The notes under the pieces were generated by a model, which searched no databases, was not told where the DNA came from, and worked only from the letters and a program-made list of their open reading frames with translations. A stretch of 64,000 bases of DNA from Pseudomonas putida. GTDB taxonomy: Bacteria; Pseudomonadota; Gammaproteobacteria; Pseudomonadales; Pseudomonadaceae. The stretch lies in assembly GCF_002025705.1 (NCBI RefSeq), contig NZ_CP018846.1, positions 1,169,501 to 1,233,500 on the forward strand. Reading direction: 5' to 3'. How positions within the stretch are numbered: position 1 is the stretch's first letter; each line of letters opens with the position of its first letter. The position numbers and the translations under genes were made by a program. Shown in pieces: positions 1-8,148 of the stretch.

Positions 1-545
1 ACCCTTATGGCGTGTCCAAGATGGAAGCGGAAGTGGAGTTGCGCAAGCTGGCGCAGCAGTCTGGCCTGGAAGTGGTGATCATCCGTCCGGTGCTGGTGTA
101 TGGGCCAGGAGTAAAGGCCAACTTCCTCAACATGATGCGTTGGCTCGACCGCGGAGTGCCACTTCCATTCGGTGCTATTGACAATCGCCGTAGCCTGGTG
201 GCGTTGGATAACCTGGTTGATTTGATCGTGACGTGTATCGACCACCCGGCGGCGGCCAACCAGACCTTCCTGGTCAGTGACGGTGAAGACCTGTCCACCA
301 CGGCACTGCTGCGGAGAATGGCAGCGGCGCTGGGCAAGACTGCTCGACTGTTGCCAGTCCCAGCCTGGGCACTGAGCGCAGCTGCTGTGTCGCTTGGCAA
401 ACGCTCGTTGTCCCAACGGTTGTGTGGATCGTTGCAAGTGGATATTCGTAAAACCCGTGAGTTGCTCGATTGGCAACCACCGGTCAAAGTCGATGCGGCC
501 TTGCTCGCCGCTGCCAGGCACTACCAGGAAACCGATAAGAAATGA
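1..545 (+). CDS. NAD-dependent sugar epimerase/dehydratase, 5' truncated (WbpV-like)
   Basis: This is the C-terminal part of an extended short-chain dehydrogenase acting on nucleotide sugars; the N-terminal Rossmann half lies outside the window. The reading frame enters at base 3 with PYGVSK, the Tyr-x-x-x-Lys catalytic pair of the family. It continues through a substrate-domain motif (RPVLVYGPG) and a C-terminal LDWQPPV segment typical of UDP-glucose 4-epimerase relatives. The stop overlaps the start of wbpL by 4 bases (ATGA), so the two are translationally coupled. Order epimerase-wbpL-wbpM matches the wbpV-wbpL-wbpM end of several Pseudomonas O-antigen clusters, where WbpV helps make a UDP-6-deoxy-N-acetylhexosamine. 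The exact sugar cannot be read from this fragment. Confidence 0.85.
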   Translation, partial: PYGVSKMEAEVELRKLAQQSGLEVVIIRPVLVYGPGVKANFLNMMRWLDRGVPLPFGAIDNRRSLVALDNLVDLIVTCIDHPAAANQTFLVSDGEDLSTTALLRRMAAALGKTARLLPVPAWALSAAAVSLGKRSLSQRLCGSLQVDIRKTRELLDWQPPVKVDAALLAAARHYQETDKK

Positions 546-1561
546 TGCTTTTGTGGTCTCTTCTCGCCGTATTGATCTTGTCCCTGGTGATGACGGCCGC
601 TTTGCGACGCTACGCCATGGCGCGCAGTGTCATTGATGTGCCCAATGCACGTAGCTCTCACACTGTGCCTACGCCACGAGGCGGCGGGGTAGCGATTGTC
701 ATGTCGTTCTTGATTGCGATCGTGGCATTGATAGCGACCGGCTCGGAGCACATCCCCACCCTCGTTGCGCTTGGCGGCGGAGGCGCGCTGATTGCAATCA
801 TCGGTTTCATGGATGACCACGGCCATATCGCCGCACGTTGGCGCCTGCTAGGCCATTTTGCTGCTGCGGCATGGATCCTTGCCTGGATGGGAGGGCTGGC
901 CCCCTTGTCACTTTTTGGCTGGCACCTGGAGCTGGGTTGGATCGGAGGCGTGCTTGCAGCTGTCTATCTGGTCTGGTTGCTCAATCTCTACAATTTCATG
1001 GATGGTATTGATGGTATCGCCAGCATTGAGGCTATTACTGCCTGCTTGAGCGGTGCTCTGCTGTATTGGCTTTCTGGCCTCAATGGGCCCGCAATCCTGC
1101 CATTGCTCATGGCCGCAGCAGTGGGCGGTTTCCTCTTCTGGAATTTCCCGCCGGCGAAAATTTTCATGGGCGACGCTGGCAGCGGCTTCATTGGCATTGT
1201 TCTGGGCGGGTTATCGTTACAGGCAGCCTGGGTATCGCCGCCGATGTTCTGGTGCTGGTTGATTCTGCTCGGCGTATTCATCGTCGACGCGACCTACACC
1301 CTGATCAGGCGTTTGTTGCGGGGTGATAAGGTATACGAGGCGCACCGCAGCCATGCCTACCAGTTCGCTTCCCGTGAGTATGGTAAGCATTTGCCTGTTA
1401 CCCTTGCCGTCGCAGCGCTCAACCTGTGCTGGCTTTTGCCGGTTGCTTATTGTGTCGCGCAGCTCGGCCTGGATGGCACTCTGGGCGTGGTTATCGCCTA
1501 TGTACCATTGGTCGTCCTTGCGGTCCGCTACCGCGCAGGCGACCTGGAAGATCGGCACTAG
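542..1561 (+). CDS. wbpL: WbpL-type undecaprenyl-phosphate glycosyl-1-phosphate transferase
   Basis: Integral membrane enzyme of the MraY/WecA/WbpL family, 339 residues. It transfers a sugar-1-phosphate (FucNAc or QuiNAc type in Pseudomonas) from UDP-sugar to undecaprenyl phosphate and so starts O-antigen repeat-unit synthesis on the cytoplasmic face. Visible family marks are FMDGIDGIAS (near residue 150), GDAGSGFIG (near 210), and an early SSHTVPTPRGGG segment. About ten hydrophobic helices span the chain. The start ATG overlaps the upstream stop. The gap to wbpM is 50 bases, consistent with one operon. Confidence 0.93.
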   Translation: MMLLWSLLAVLILSLVMTAALRRYAMARSVIDVPNARSSHTVPTPRGGGVAIVMSFLIAIVALIATGSEHIPTLVALGGGGALIAIIGFMDDHGHIAARWRLLGHFAAAAWILAWMGGLAPLSLFGWHLELGWIGGVLAAVYLVWLLNLYNFMDGIDGIASIEAITACLSGALLYWLSGLNGPAILPLLMAAAVGGFLFWNFPPAKIFMGDAGSGFIGIVLGGLSLQAAWVSPPMFWCWLILLGVFIVDATYTLIRRLLRGDKVYEAHRSHAYQFASREYGKHLPVTLAVAALNLCWLLPVAYCVAQLGLDGTLGVVIAYVPLVVLAVRYRAGDLEDRH

Positions 1562-1611
1562 AGTTGGTTGGAGCGTTTCGCTTGGGTAATGTGGAAGCCT
1601 TCAGAGGATTT

Positions 1612-3609
1612 ATGGATAACGTGCGTACAAAACTGCTAGCTCTGCCACGGCGGCATAAACGGCTGTTGCAGGTCATTACCGATATCGGGCTGATATGGGT
1701 TGCCTTGTGGCTGGCTTTTGTCGTGCGTCTGGGCATTGATGAGATGGCCAACCCGATCATCGATCACACATGGCTCTTCGTGTGTGCGCCACTGGTCGCG
1801 ATCCCGCTGTTTATCCGGTTTGGCCTCTATCGTGCCGTGATGCGTTATTTTGGTAACGACGCGCTGATTGCCATCATCAAGTCCGTCACGCTCTCGGCTC
1901 TGATTCTCGGTTTCATCATCTATTGGGCAAGCAACCATCAGAATGTGGTGCCACGCTCGATTACCTTCAACTACTGGTGGTTAAGCCTGATCCTGGTTGG
2001 CGGGTTGCGTTTGGCCATGCGTCAGTATTTTCTTGGTGACTGGTTCTCCGCCGCGGTGCAGCACGTGCCGTTCGCCAGCCGTGACGATGGTCTGCCTAAA
2101 GTCGCTATTTATGGCGCTGGTGCAGCAGGCAACCAGTTGGTGGCTGCGTTGCGCATGGATAAAGTCATGCGTCCGGTAGCCTTCATTGATGATGACGCTA
2201 GCCTGACCGACCGTGTGATTGCAGGCCTCCAGGTATATCACCCGGAACAGCTGCAGCGGCTGATCGACGTAACGGGTGCTCAAGAGATTCTGCTGGCAAT
2301 ACCATCGTCCACTCGCACGCGTCGACGGGAGATCCTCAATTTCCTTGAAGGCTTCCCGTTGCATGTCCGGACGATCCCCGGATTCATGGATCTGGCCAGT
2401 GGCAGGGTCAAGGTCGATGATATTCGCGAAGTCGATATTGCCGATCTGCTGGGCCGCGATGCGGTACCTGCACAGCCTGACCTGTTGCAGCGTTGCATTG
2501 TGGAACAGACAGTGCTGGTGACGGGGGCAGGGGGTTCGATCGGTTCGGAACTGTGCCGGCAGATACTTGGCCAGAAGCCTCGCACTTTGCTGCTGTTCGA
2601 CCACAGTGAGTTCAACCTGTACAGCATCCTGTCGGAGCTGGAGCAGCGGATTGCTCGTGAGTCCCTGGCAATTCGCCTGATCCCGATTCTCGGGTCCGTG
2701 CGCAACCAGGCACAGTTGCTGGACATTATGAAGACCTGGCGTGTTGACACGGTTTACCACGCCGCAGCTTATAAACACGTGCCGATGGTCGAGCACAACA
2801 TTGCTGAAGGTTTGCTCAACAATGTGATCGGTACCCTGCACACTGCCCAGGCTGCCTTGCAGGCTGGTGTCGCCAACTTCGTGCTTATTTCTACCGACAA
2901 GGCCGTGCGCCCGACCAACGTGATGGGCAGCACCAAGCGTCTTGCCGAAATGACTCTGCAGGCTCTCAGCCGAGAGCTGGCGCCGGTACTGTTTGGTGAT
3001 CTCGGGAATGTCTCGCAGGTCAACAAGACCCGCTTCACCATGGTCCGCTTCGGTAACGTGCTGGGCTCGTCAGGGTCAGTGATTCCACTGTTCCACAAGC
3101 AGTTGAAGACTGGTGGCCCCCTCACTGTCACGCATCCGAAGATTACTCGCTACTTCATGACCATCCCGGAAGCTGCGCAGCTTGTCATTCAGGCTGGGTC
3201 GATGGGTAAGGGCGGGGATGTATTCGTCCTCGACATGGGCGAGCCGGTGCGCATCGTGGAGCTGGCCGAAAAAATGATTCACCTGTCAGGCTTCAGCGTT
3301 CGCTCCGAGCGCAACCCGATGGGCGACATCGCCATTGAGTTCACCGGCTTGCGCCCTGGAGAGAAGTTGTACGAAGAGCTCCTGATTGGAGACAACGTGC
3401 TTGCCACGCGGCACCCGATGATCATGAGTGCCAACGAAGACTTCATCCAGTGGGACGCGCTCAAGGACGCTTTGTCGCAATTGCTGGACGCGGCATCGCG
3501 TGATGACTTTGTGCGGGTCCGGCAGTTGCTGCGTGAAACCGTGATTGGCTATGCCCCTGAGGGCGACATCGTTGACTGGATCTACCAGCAGCGCCGGCTT
3601 GAACCCTAG
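1612..3609 (+). CDS. wbpM: WbpM-type UDP-N-acetylglucosamine 4,6-dehydratase, membrane-anchored
   Basis: Two-domain nucleotide-sugar dehydratase of 665 residues, the usual WbpM length. Residues about 15-120 hold four membrane helices. A CoA-binding-like Rossmann domain follows (VAIYGAGAAGNQ). The C-terminal half is the catalytic SDR domain with GAGGSIGSELCRQ for NAD binding. The usual Tyr of the SDR triad is replaced by Met in NVMGSTKRLAEM, as known for WbpM, which works with Ser-Met-Lys. The product, UDP-4-keto-6-deoxy-GlcNAc, feeds QuiNAc/FucNAc synthesis in B-band LPS. I chose the ATG at 1612; an open frame extends upstream into wbpL but overlaps it and lacks homology. Confidence 0.95.
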   Translation: MDNVRTKLLALPRRHKRLLQVITDIGLIWVALWLAFVVRLGIDEMANPIIDHTWLFVCAPLVAIPLFIRFGLYRAVMRYFGNDALIAIIKSVTLSALILGFIIYWASNHQNVVPRSITFNYWWLSLILVGGLRLAMRQYFLGDWFSAAVQHVPFASRDDGLPKVAIYGAGAAGNQLVAALRMDKVMRPVAFIDDDASLTDRVIAGLQVYHPEQLQRLIDVTGAQEILLAIPSSTRTRRREILNFLEGFPLHVRTIPGFMDLASGRVKVDDIREVDIADLLGRDAVPAQPDLLQRCIVEQTVLVTGAGGSIGSELCRQILGQKPRTLLLFDHSEFNLYSILSELEQRIARESLAIRLIPILGSVRNQAQLLDIMKTWRVDTVYHAAAYKHVPMVEHNIAEGLLNNVIGTLHTAQAALQAGVANFVLISTDKAVRPTNVMGSTKRLAEMTLQALSRELAPVLFGDLGNVSQVNKTRFTMVRFGNVLGSSGSVIPLFHKQLKTGGPLTVTHPKITRYFMTIPEAAQLVIQAGSMGKGGDVFVLDMGEPVRIVELAEKMIHLSGFSVRSERNPMGDIAIEFTGLRPGEKLYEELLIGDNVLATRHPMIMSANEDFIQWDALKDALSQLLDAASRDDFVRVRQLLRETVIGYAPEGDIVDWIYQQRRLEP

Positions 3610-3634
3610 GCCATCACCTTGACGTATAGATGAG

Positions 3635-3675
3635 CCCGTGCCATTTGCCGTACATCGTTCGACGAATGGCACGGG
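3635..3675. terminator. Hairpin between the convergent wbpM and wecE genes
   Basis: Eleven-base perfect inverted repeat (CCCGTGCCATT at 3635-3645 and AATGGCACGGG at 3665-3675) with a 19-base loop, placed between the wbpM stop and the wecE stop. No run of T follows on either strand, so it may be a bidirectional processing or weak termination hairpin rather than a classical intrinsic terminator. Confidence 0.4.
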
Positions 3676-3715
3676 TGATCGCTGCTCCTGACCTCGCGAA
3701 AGGTGCAGCAGCCGT

Positions 3716-4852
3716 TCAGGCCACTGCTTTGTGCAGTGTCTGTACAATTCGCTCCTGCTGTTGCAGTGACAGGCCATGCCACAACGGCAGGCGCAACAGG
3801 CGCTCCGAGTGCCCCTCGGTTACTGTCAGGTCACCATGGGTTCGCCCGTAGCGCCGTCCACCCGGTGAGGAATGCAGCGGAACATAGTGGAACACAGCGT
3901 TTATTTCGTTTTTCTTCAGTTCGGCCAGCACATGCCGCCGGTCGATCTCGGGCGCCAGCAGTACGTAATACATATGAGCATTGTGCTGGCAGTCTGTTGG
4001 AATGATCGGCCGACGCAGGAAACCTTGTTCTTCCAGCGGCTGCAACAGGTCATGGTAGCGCTGCCAGATCGCCAGGCGGTCTTCGGTTATCCGTTCGGCT
4101 TCCTCCAGTTGCGCCCAGAGAAACGCTGCGATCAGTTCCCCTGGCAGGAACGACGACCCCACTTCCTGCCAGGTGTATTTGTCCACCTCGCCACGGAAGA
4201 ATCGGCTGCGATCGGTGCCTTTTTCACGGATGATTTCCGCACGCTGCGTCAGTACCGGATCGTTGACCAGCAGCGCGCCGCCTTCGCCCGAGATGACGTT
4301 CTTGGTTTCATGGAAGCTGTAGGCCCCCAAGTCGCCGATGCTGCCCAGCGAGCGACCTTTGTAGGAAGCCATGACCCCTTGGGCGGCATCCTCTACAACT
4401 TTCAGCCCATGACGCGCGGCGATTGCCATGATGGCGTCCATTTCGCAGGCAACGCCTGCATAGTGCACGGGCACGATGGCGCGGGTGCGTGACGTGATGG
4501 CGGCTTCGATCAGGCGCTCGTCAAGGTTCAGCGTGTCTTCGCGTATATCCACGAAAACCGGTACTCCCCCGCGCAGCACGAAGGCATTGGCTGTCGATAC
4601 GAAGGTGTACGAAGGCATGATGACTTCATCGCCTGGCTGAATGTCCAGCAGCAGGGCCGCCATTTCCAGTGCGGCGGTGCAGGAGTGGGTTAGCAAGGCT
4701 TTGTTGCAGCCGCTCTTATGTTCCAGCCAGTTGTGGCAATACATGGTGAAAGGGCCATCGCCAGCCAGTTTGTTCCCGAACTTGGCTTCGGCAATGTAGT
4801 ACAACTCTTTACCGGTCATGTAGGGACGGTTGAACGGAATCTTTTCAGTCAC
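3716..4852 (-). CDS. wecE: WecE-like dTDP-4-amino-4,6-dideoxyhexose aminotransferase
   Basis: PLP-dependent DegT/DnrJ/EryC1/StrS-family aminotransferase of 378 residues, close to E. coli WecE (about 376). WecE converts dTDP-4-keto-6-deoxyglucose to dTDP-4-amino-4,6-dideoxygalactose (Fuc4N) with glutamate as donor. The PLP lysine sits in FHETKNVISGEGG near residue 180, with VVEDAAQG (the PLP-ring aspartate) upstream and the N-terminal FNRPYMTGKE typical of WecE. The start codon is GTG at 4852; AAAGG lies about ten bases upstream. It is the last gene of the minus-strand operon, 116 bases after the methyltransferase gene. RmlA and RmlB, encoded divergently at 11,157-13,129, would supply its substrate. 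No wecD acetyltransferase accompanies it; an LpxD-like acyltransferase does. Confidence 0.9.
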   Translation of the reverse strand: MTEKIPFNRPYMTGKELYYIAEAKFGNKLAGDGPFTMYCHNWLEHKSGCNKALLTHSCTAALEMAALLLDIQPGDEVIMPSYTFVSTANAFVLRGGVPVFVDIREDTLNLDERLIEAAITSRTRAIVPVHYAGVACEMDAIMAIAARHGLKVVEDAAQGVMASYKGRSLGSIGDLGAYSFHETKNVISGEGGALLVNDPVLTQRAEIIREKGTDRSRFFRGEVDKYTWQEVGSSFLPGELIAAFLWAQLEEAERITEDRLAIWQRYHDLLQPLEEQGFLRRPIIPTDCQHNAHMYYVLLAPEIDRRHVLAELKKNEINAVFHYVPLHSSPGGRRYGRTHGDLTVTEGHSERLLRLPLWHGLSLQQQERIVQTLHKAVA

Positions 4853-4968
4853 AGGTTGATACCTTTTAACTTAAGATGTCTGTCGACAAGTTCGATGCGG
4901 GTCATCAGCGTTCGCTGGTGTGGGATGAAAGCGCAGCTTGGATGCCGAGCGTGGTAGAGGTACGCCGA

Positions 4969-5838
4969 CTAAGTGTCCTTGATTCCGACCAGCAGGCGGG
5001 AGCCGCCTACGGGGAGATCTAGTCCCCATTTGATGAACTGACGTTCGATGCGCATGATCGCTTCAAACACTCGCTCAAGTGTCGGATTCAGTAAAATGGC
5101 CTCGCTGCCCCCGGCACGACCGGTGCGTCGAGCCTTCCAGCGTGCCGCCATCATCATTGGCAATAACAAGGTTACGAATGAGGTGCTACGCACAACCCGA
5201 AAGCCTGCGGCTGTCACTTTCCTATGCAGCTCTTCAGCGCTGTAACGGCGCTTGTGGCAGGCCGCATCGTCAGCCGGGCTCCATAGCCATTGGTGCTGCG
5301 GTACCGTCAACAGGCAAAGCCCACCGGGTTTGGTGGCCCGGTAGAAGTTCTGCAACACCAGTTCGTCCTCGACGATATGCTCTATCACGTCGAATGCGGC
5401 TACAACATCGAATTCGGCTTCGTAGGGCAGGCGCCGTGCGTCCATTTGCAACAGTTCGGCGCCTGGCAGTCGCTTGGCTGCGAATGAAAGCCCGGCAGTG
5501 TGGATCTCACTGCCGCAAATCCGCGCATTCGGGAACGCTTTAGCGATGCCGGACAGCACGAACCCGGTACCACAGCCCACCTCCAGCAGCGACTGAAAGC
5601 TCGGATAGTATTTGCGCAGCGCCCATTGCACGATCGCATTGCGTGATTTGAACCAGAAGCTGCCGGCTTCTACGCGAGCTAGCCCTTCGAAGCTTGTCTC
5701 GTGAAAACTGTCGTTATGCTTTGCAAGTTCAGGCGCCCAAGCCAGGAAACCATCGACCCGTGCGGGTTCGAAGTGGCATTGAGGACAGGCATGTTCTGCA
5801 TTGATGTTCTGTTTACCGCACGAAGGGCATAGAAGCAT
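4969..5838 (-). CDS. Zinc-ribbon class I SAM-dependent methyltransferase
   Basis: Protein of 289 residues. The first 21 residues carry CPSC and CPQC (Cys 4, 7, 18 and 21), a small zinc ribbon. Then comes a class I methyltransferase domain with LLEVGCGTGFVL (motif I, SAM binding), a GSEI acidic strand 2, FDVVAAFDVIEH and LLTVPQHQWLW. ATG at 5838 is chosen because it starts the zinc ribbon; the open frame continues upstream into gtrA without homology. Only seven bases separate it from the gtrA stop, so it is in the same operon. A sugar or lipid-linked sugar substrate is an inference from the neighbours; such proteins are commonly annotated only as Methyltransf_11/23 family. Confidence 0.8.
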   Translation of the reverse strand: MLLCPSCGKQNINAEHACPQCHFEPARVDGFLAWAPELAKHNDSFHETSFEGLARVEAGSFWFKSRNAIVQWALRKYYPSFQSLLEVGCGTGFVLSGIAKAFPNARICGSEIHTAGLSFAAKRLPGAELLQMDARRLPYEAEFDVVAAFDVIEHIVEDELVLQNFYRATKPGGLCLLTVPQHQWLWSPADDAACHKRRYSAEELHRKVTAAGFRVVRSTSFVTLLLPMMMAARWKARRTGRAGGSEAILLNPTLERVFEAIMRIERQFIKWGLDLPVGGSRLLVGIKDT

Positions 5839-5845
5839 GATTTGC

Positions 5846-6283
5846 TCAAGATGGCATTGGGCGATTGGGGAAAACGAACCAACGGAAGAGTATGAACAGA
5901 ATGCCGGCCACCGCGAAAATAGCGAAGATCTGCACCAACTGGTGAGCAAACCCCAATTTGTCGGAAAGCACGTAAAGGATACCGATGTTTGCGCTGTAAC
6001 CGATCGCATGGGCAATACAGTAACGCAGCACCCCGTGCGCCGCGCTTCCGTTGTATGAAAATGAATAGCGCGCATGCCCGAAGTACGCCATGGTCGCGCC
6101 CACGGGATACATGATTGCAACCGCTGTCTTGGGCTCGAGCCAGAGCCACGTCAACAACAGGTAGATCAAGTAACCACGCAGGTTATTGAGCACGCCGACG
6201 ATGCCATACCGAACAATCGGATAACGGGTGCCTTGTCGAAACAGATCGACGAGGCGCATGCGGCTTGCACTCATGGGTTTCAC
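5846..6283 (-). CDS. GtrA family membrane protein (putative lipid-linked sugar flippase)
   Basis: Small polytopic protein of 145 residues with four predicted membrane helices. The N-terminal RYGIVGVLNN and the C-terminal RWFVFPNR are typical of the GtrA family. GtrA proteins are thought to flip undecaprenyl-phosphate-linked monosaccharides to the periplasm in three-gene Gtr systems that modify O-antigen. The GTG start at 6283 overlaps the stop of the upstream ACP gene (GTGA), which supports this start; an internal ATG at 6274 is the alternative. A GtrB-like transferase and a GT-C-like membrane transferase are in the same operon, which completes the Gtr set. Confidence 0.87.
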   Translation of the reverse strand: MKPMSASRMRLVDLFRQGTRYPIVRYGIVGVLNNLRGYLIYLLLTWLWLEPKTAVAIMYPVGATMAYFGHARYSFSYNGSAAHGVLRYCIAHAIGYSANIGILYVLSDKLGFAHQLVQIFAIFAVAGILFILFRWFVFPNRPMPS

Positions 6284-6516
6284 GCGGCGTGTGTGTTGGC
6301 GTAAGCCACCAGGTCATCGAGGGTTTGCAACTGGTCGACCTCTGCATCGTTGTTGGCGATGCCGTAGGCATCCTGTACGGCCAGCACAACGCTGAACAGG
6401 CCGAGAGAGTCAACGCCCTGCTCGGTAATGCTCATCTCTGGTCGCAGACTTTCCGGTGCTTCGATCGCCTTTGCCTTACGGATTACCTCAACAATGTCTT
6501 CGCGGGTGATGGGCAT
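6280..6516 (-). CDS. Dedicated acyl carrier protein
   Basis: Seventy-eight residue carrier protein with the phosphopantetheine site GVDSLGLF; the modified serine is residue 37. Helix I (IVEVIRKAKAI) and the acidic helix after DSL are clear. It is not the fatty-acid ACP (fabD-fabG-acpP context is absent, and the sequence differs from the usual AcpP start). Its place between a GtrA flippase and an LpxD-like acyltransferase suggests that it carries the acyl group put on a sugar made by this locus. It would need a phosphopantetheinyl transferase and an acyl loading enzyme encoded elsewhere, or the adjacent unknown protein. Confidence 0.9.
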   Translation of the reverse strand: MPITREDIVEVIRKAKAIEAPESLRPEMSITEQGVDSLGLFSVVLAVQDAYGIANNDAEVDQLQTLDDLVAYANTHAA

Positions 6517-6616
6517 TAAGTGTTCCTCTTGTTCTGATTCACGTTGCTGCTGTGCAGATGTTGGGTCGAGACGGCTAAGGCCTGGTCATACGGTTGCCAT
6601 GCTGCGCCGGAGCCTA

Positions 6617-7240
6617 TCACGATGCCGGCTTGGCGCTGAAAAAGATTTGTCCAAGCTGGCAGTCGTTCAACATGACGTCGGCACGGGTCAGGCGTGATCC
6701 CAGCGTTTGTCTCAGAATGATTTCAGCGTGGTTCAAATCCTCGGGCATGGGCCAGCCAGAGCTGTCCCAGCGGCAAAATACCCATTGAGTGTCGGCAGGT
6801 TTCTCAAGTACGGCCAAGTGCAAGGCTTTGTTCATCGACACCAGCCTTTCGATGCTGCTGTGGCCGGAGCAGTCTTCGGCCAATCGAATGCTTCTGCCCG
6901 CGGTATTGATCTGACAGTGCCGGGTGACCAGCGATTCGTCATAAGGTACGCGAGCCTGCGGTGCACCTGGCGCAGTCACCAAACGCGCGACAAACCGTTT
7001 TTCGCCAATCGTGAATTTGATCACGGCAACATCATCGGGACCGGCGCTTCGGGAGCCTTCTGCCTGTTCTACTTCAAGTTGCAAGTACTGGGTGGCCATG
7101 CGCTGGATGATAAATTCGATATCACGGATTTCGCCCGATCGATGTTGTCGAATAATGCGCATTGCGTGATCGAACATATCCGTGCCATGGATATAGTTTC
7201 GTTCCCCTTTGAAACCAATGTCGAGCGGATAGCGTTCCAT
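6617..7240 (-). CDS. Unrecognised 207-residue protein between ACP and LpxD-like genes
   Basis: I do not recognise this protein. It has 207 residues, no signal peptide and no membrane segment. The N-terminus reads ERYPLDIGFKGERNYIHGTD. Its start overlaps the stop of the LpxD-like gene by one base (TGATG), and the ACP gene follows after 100 bases. That coupling and the neighbours suggest a part in making, loading or modifying the acyl group on the ACP, but nothing in the sequence proves this. The fact that it keeps pace with an ACP and an acyl-ACP-dependent acyltransferase family makes it a good candidate for a new activity. Confidence 0.75.
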   Translation of the reverse strand: MERYPLDIGFKGERNYIHGTDMFDHAMRIIRQHRSGEIRDIEFIIQRMATQYLQLEVEQAEGSRSAGPDDVAVIKFTIGEKRFVARLVTAPGAPQARVPYDESLVTRHCQINTAGRSIRLAEDCSGHSSIERLVSMNKALHLAVLEKPADTQWVFCRWDSSGWPMPEDLNHAEIILRQTLGSRLTRADVMLNDCQLGQIFFSAKPAS

Positions 7241-8148
7241 CAGGCAGTTCCCTTCAGGTAGCGGGTCATGTTCACCCGGTGATTGACGGCGAAGTTACCT
7301 GACATCACTGCGCCGGCCGGAACGTCGGCCACCACCACTGCGCCCATCTTGATTTGTGCGCCTTGGCCCACAACCAGGCCTTGCGCGACCGATGCCGAAG
7401 TACCTACCCACACTCGATCTTCCAGTCGGCTGCGCCCGGCAATGACGGAGTTGCCCGAGATGACGCAGGCCTCACCCACGTAAGCGCCATGGCCGATATT
7501 GGTCATGATGCCGATCTGGCTGTGTCGGCCAATGAACGTGAAGCCGCGAAACAGCGACTTGGCAATAACTGCACCTGAGAGGATTTGGCAGCCCTCACTG
7601 ATCGTGACGCCGCCGGCATGGCTGACTCGCACCAGCCGCCCATCGGCCTGGCGAAGGGTGAGTAGGCCCTCAGCACCGATGACCACATTCGCGCCTATCT
7701 CGACGTCGTCGCCGAGCTCGCAATAATCTTCGATGACGCTGTGGGCGCCAATGACCACGCGATTACCCAGTCGGGCCTTGGGCGATACCACTGCGCTGGG
7801 ATGGATACTGCATCCCTCGCCGACGCCGTAGCTCATCTGGGGGAGGATGTCACCGCTGGCTTTGAGGCGCAGATATAGTTCGAAGAATACGTGGCGTGGG
7901 TTCTCGGCAACGATGATTGCCTTGCCGGTGCCAGCCAGTTCGTCGATTAGCGCGGGTGTGCAGATAACCGCGCAGACGTTTGGGTTCGTTGCGGCCTTCT
8001 GCAGATAATGCAGGTTCTGGCAGTACACCAGGCTACCCAATGTGATGGTGTCAGCTTCGTCGAGAGTGGCGAAGCTGCCGTCCTCGACGATGACTTCAGT
8101 AGCGAAGTGATCACTGATGTTGAAGTGGTGAGCGAGGCGAGTGGTCAT
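7240..8148 (-). CDS. LpxD-like left-handed beta-helix N-acyltransferase
   Basis: Protein of 302 residues built like LpxD. An N-terminal domain (about 1-105) is followed by hexapeptide repeats (HPSAVV, ARLGNRVVIG, VEIGANVVIG and so on, about 115-285) and a short C-terminal tail. LpxD moves an R-3-hydroxyacyl chain from acyl-ACP to an amino group on a UDP-sugar. The segment TNIGHGAYVG places His220 where LpxD has its catalytic histidine in the IAHN motif. The protein is shorter than LpxD (about 340-350) and lies far from the lpxA-lpxB-fabZ cluster. With a private ACP and a 4-aminosugar aminotransferase beside it, acylation of dTDP-Fuc4N or a related aminosugar is the likely job (inference). Confidence 0.8.
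   Translation of the reverse strand: MTTRLAHHFNISDHFATEVIVEDGSFATLDEADTITLGSLVYCQNLHYLQKAATNPNVCAVICTPALIDELAGTGKAIIVAENPRHVFFELYLRLKASGDILPQMSYGVGEGCSIHPSAVVSPKARLGNRVVIGAHSVIEDYCELGDDVEIGANVVIGAEGLLTLRQADGRLVRVSHAGGVTISEGCQILSGAVIAKSLFRGFTFIGRHSQIGIMTNIGHGAYVGEACVISGNSVIAGRSRLEDRVWVGTSASVAQGLVVGQGAQIKMGAVVVADVPAGAVMSGNFAVNHRVNMTRYLKGTA

Noticed and set aside
1426..1611. A longer start for wbpM reaching back into wbpL
   Set aside because: It would overlap wbpL by over 130 bases; the extra residues have no homology, and the 665-residue form from 1612 matches known WbpM length.
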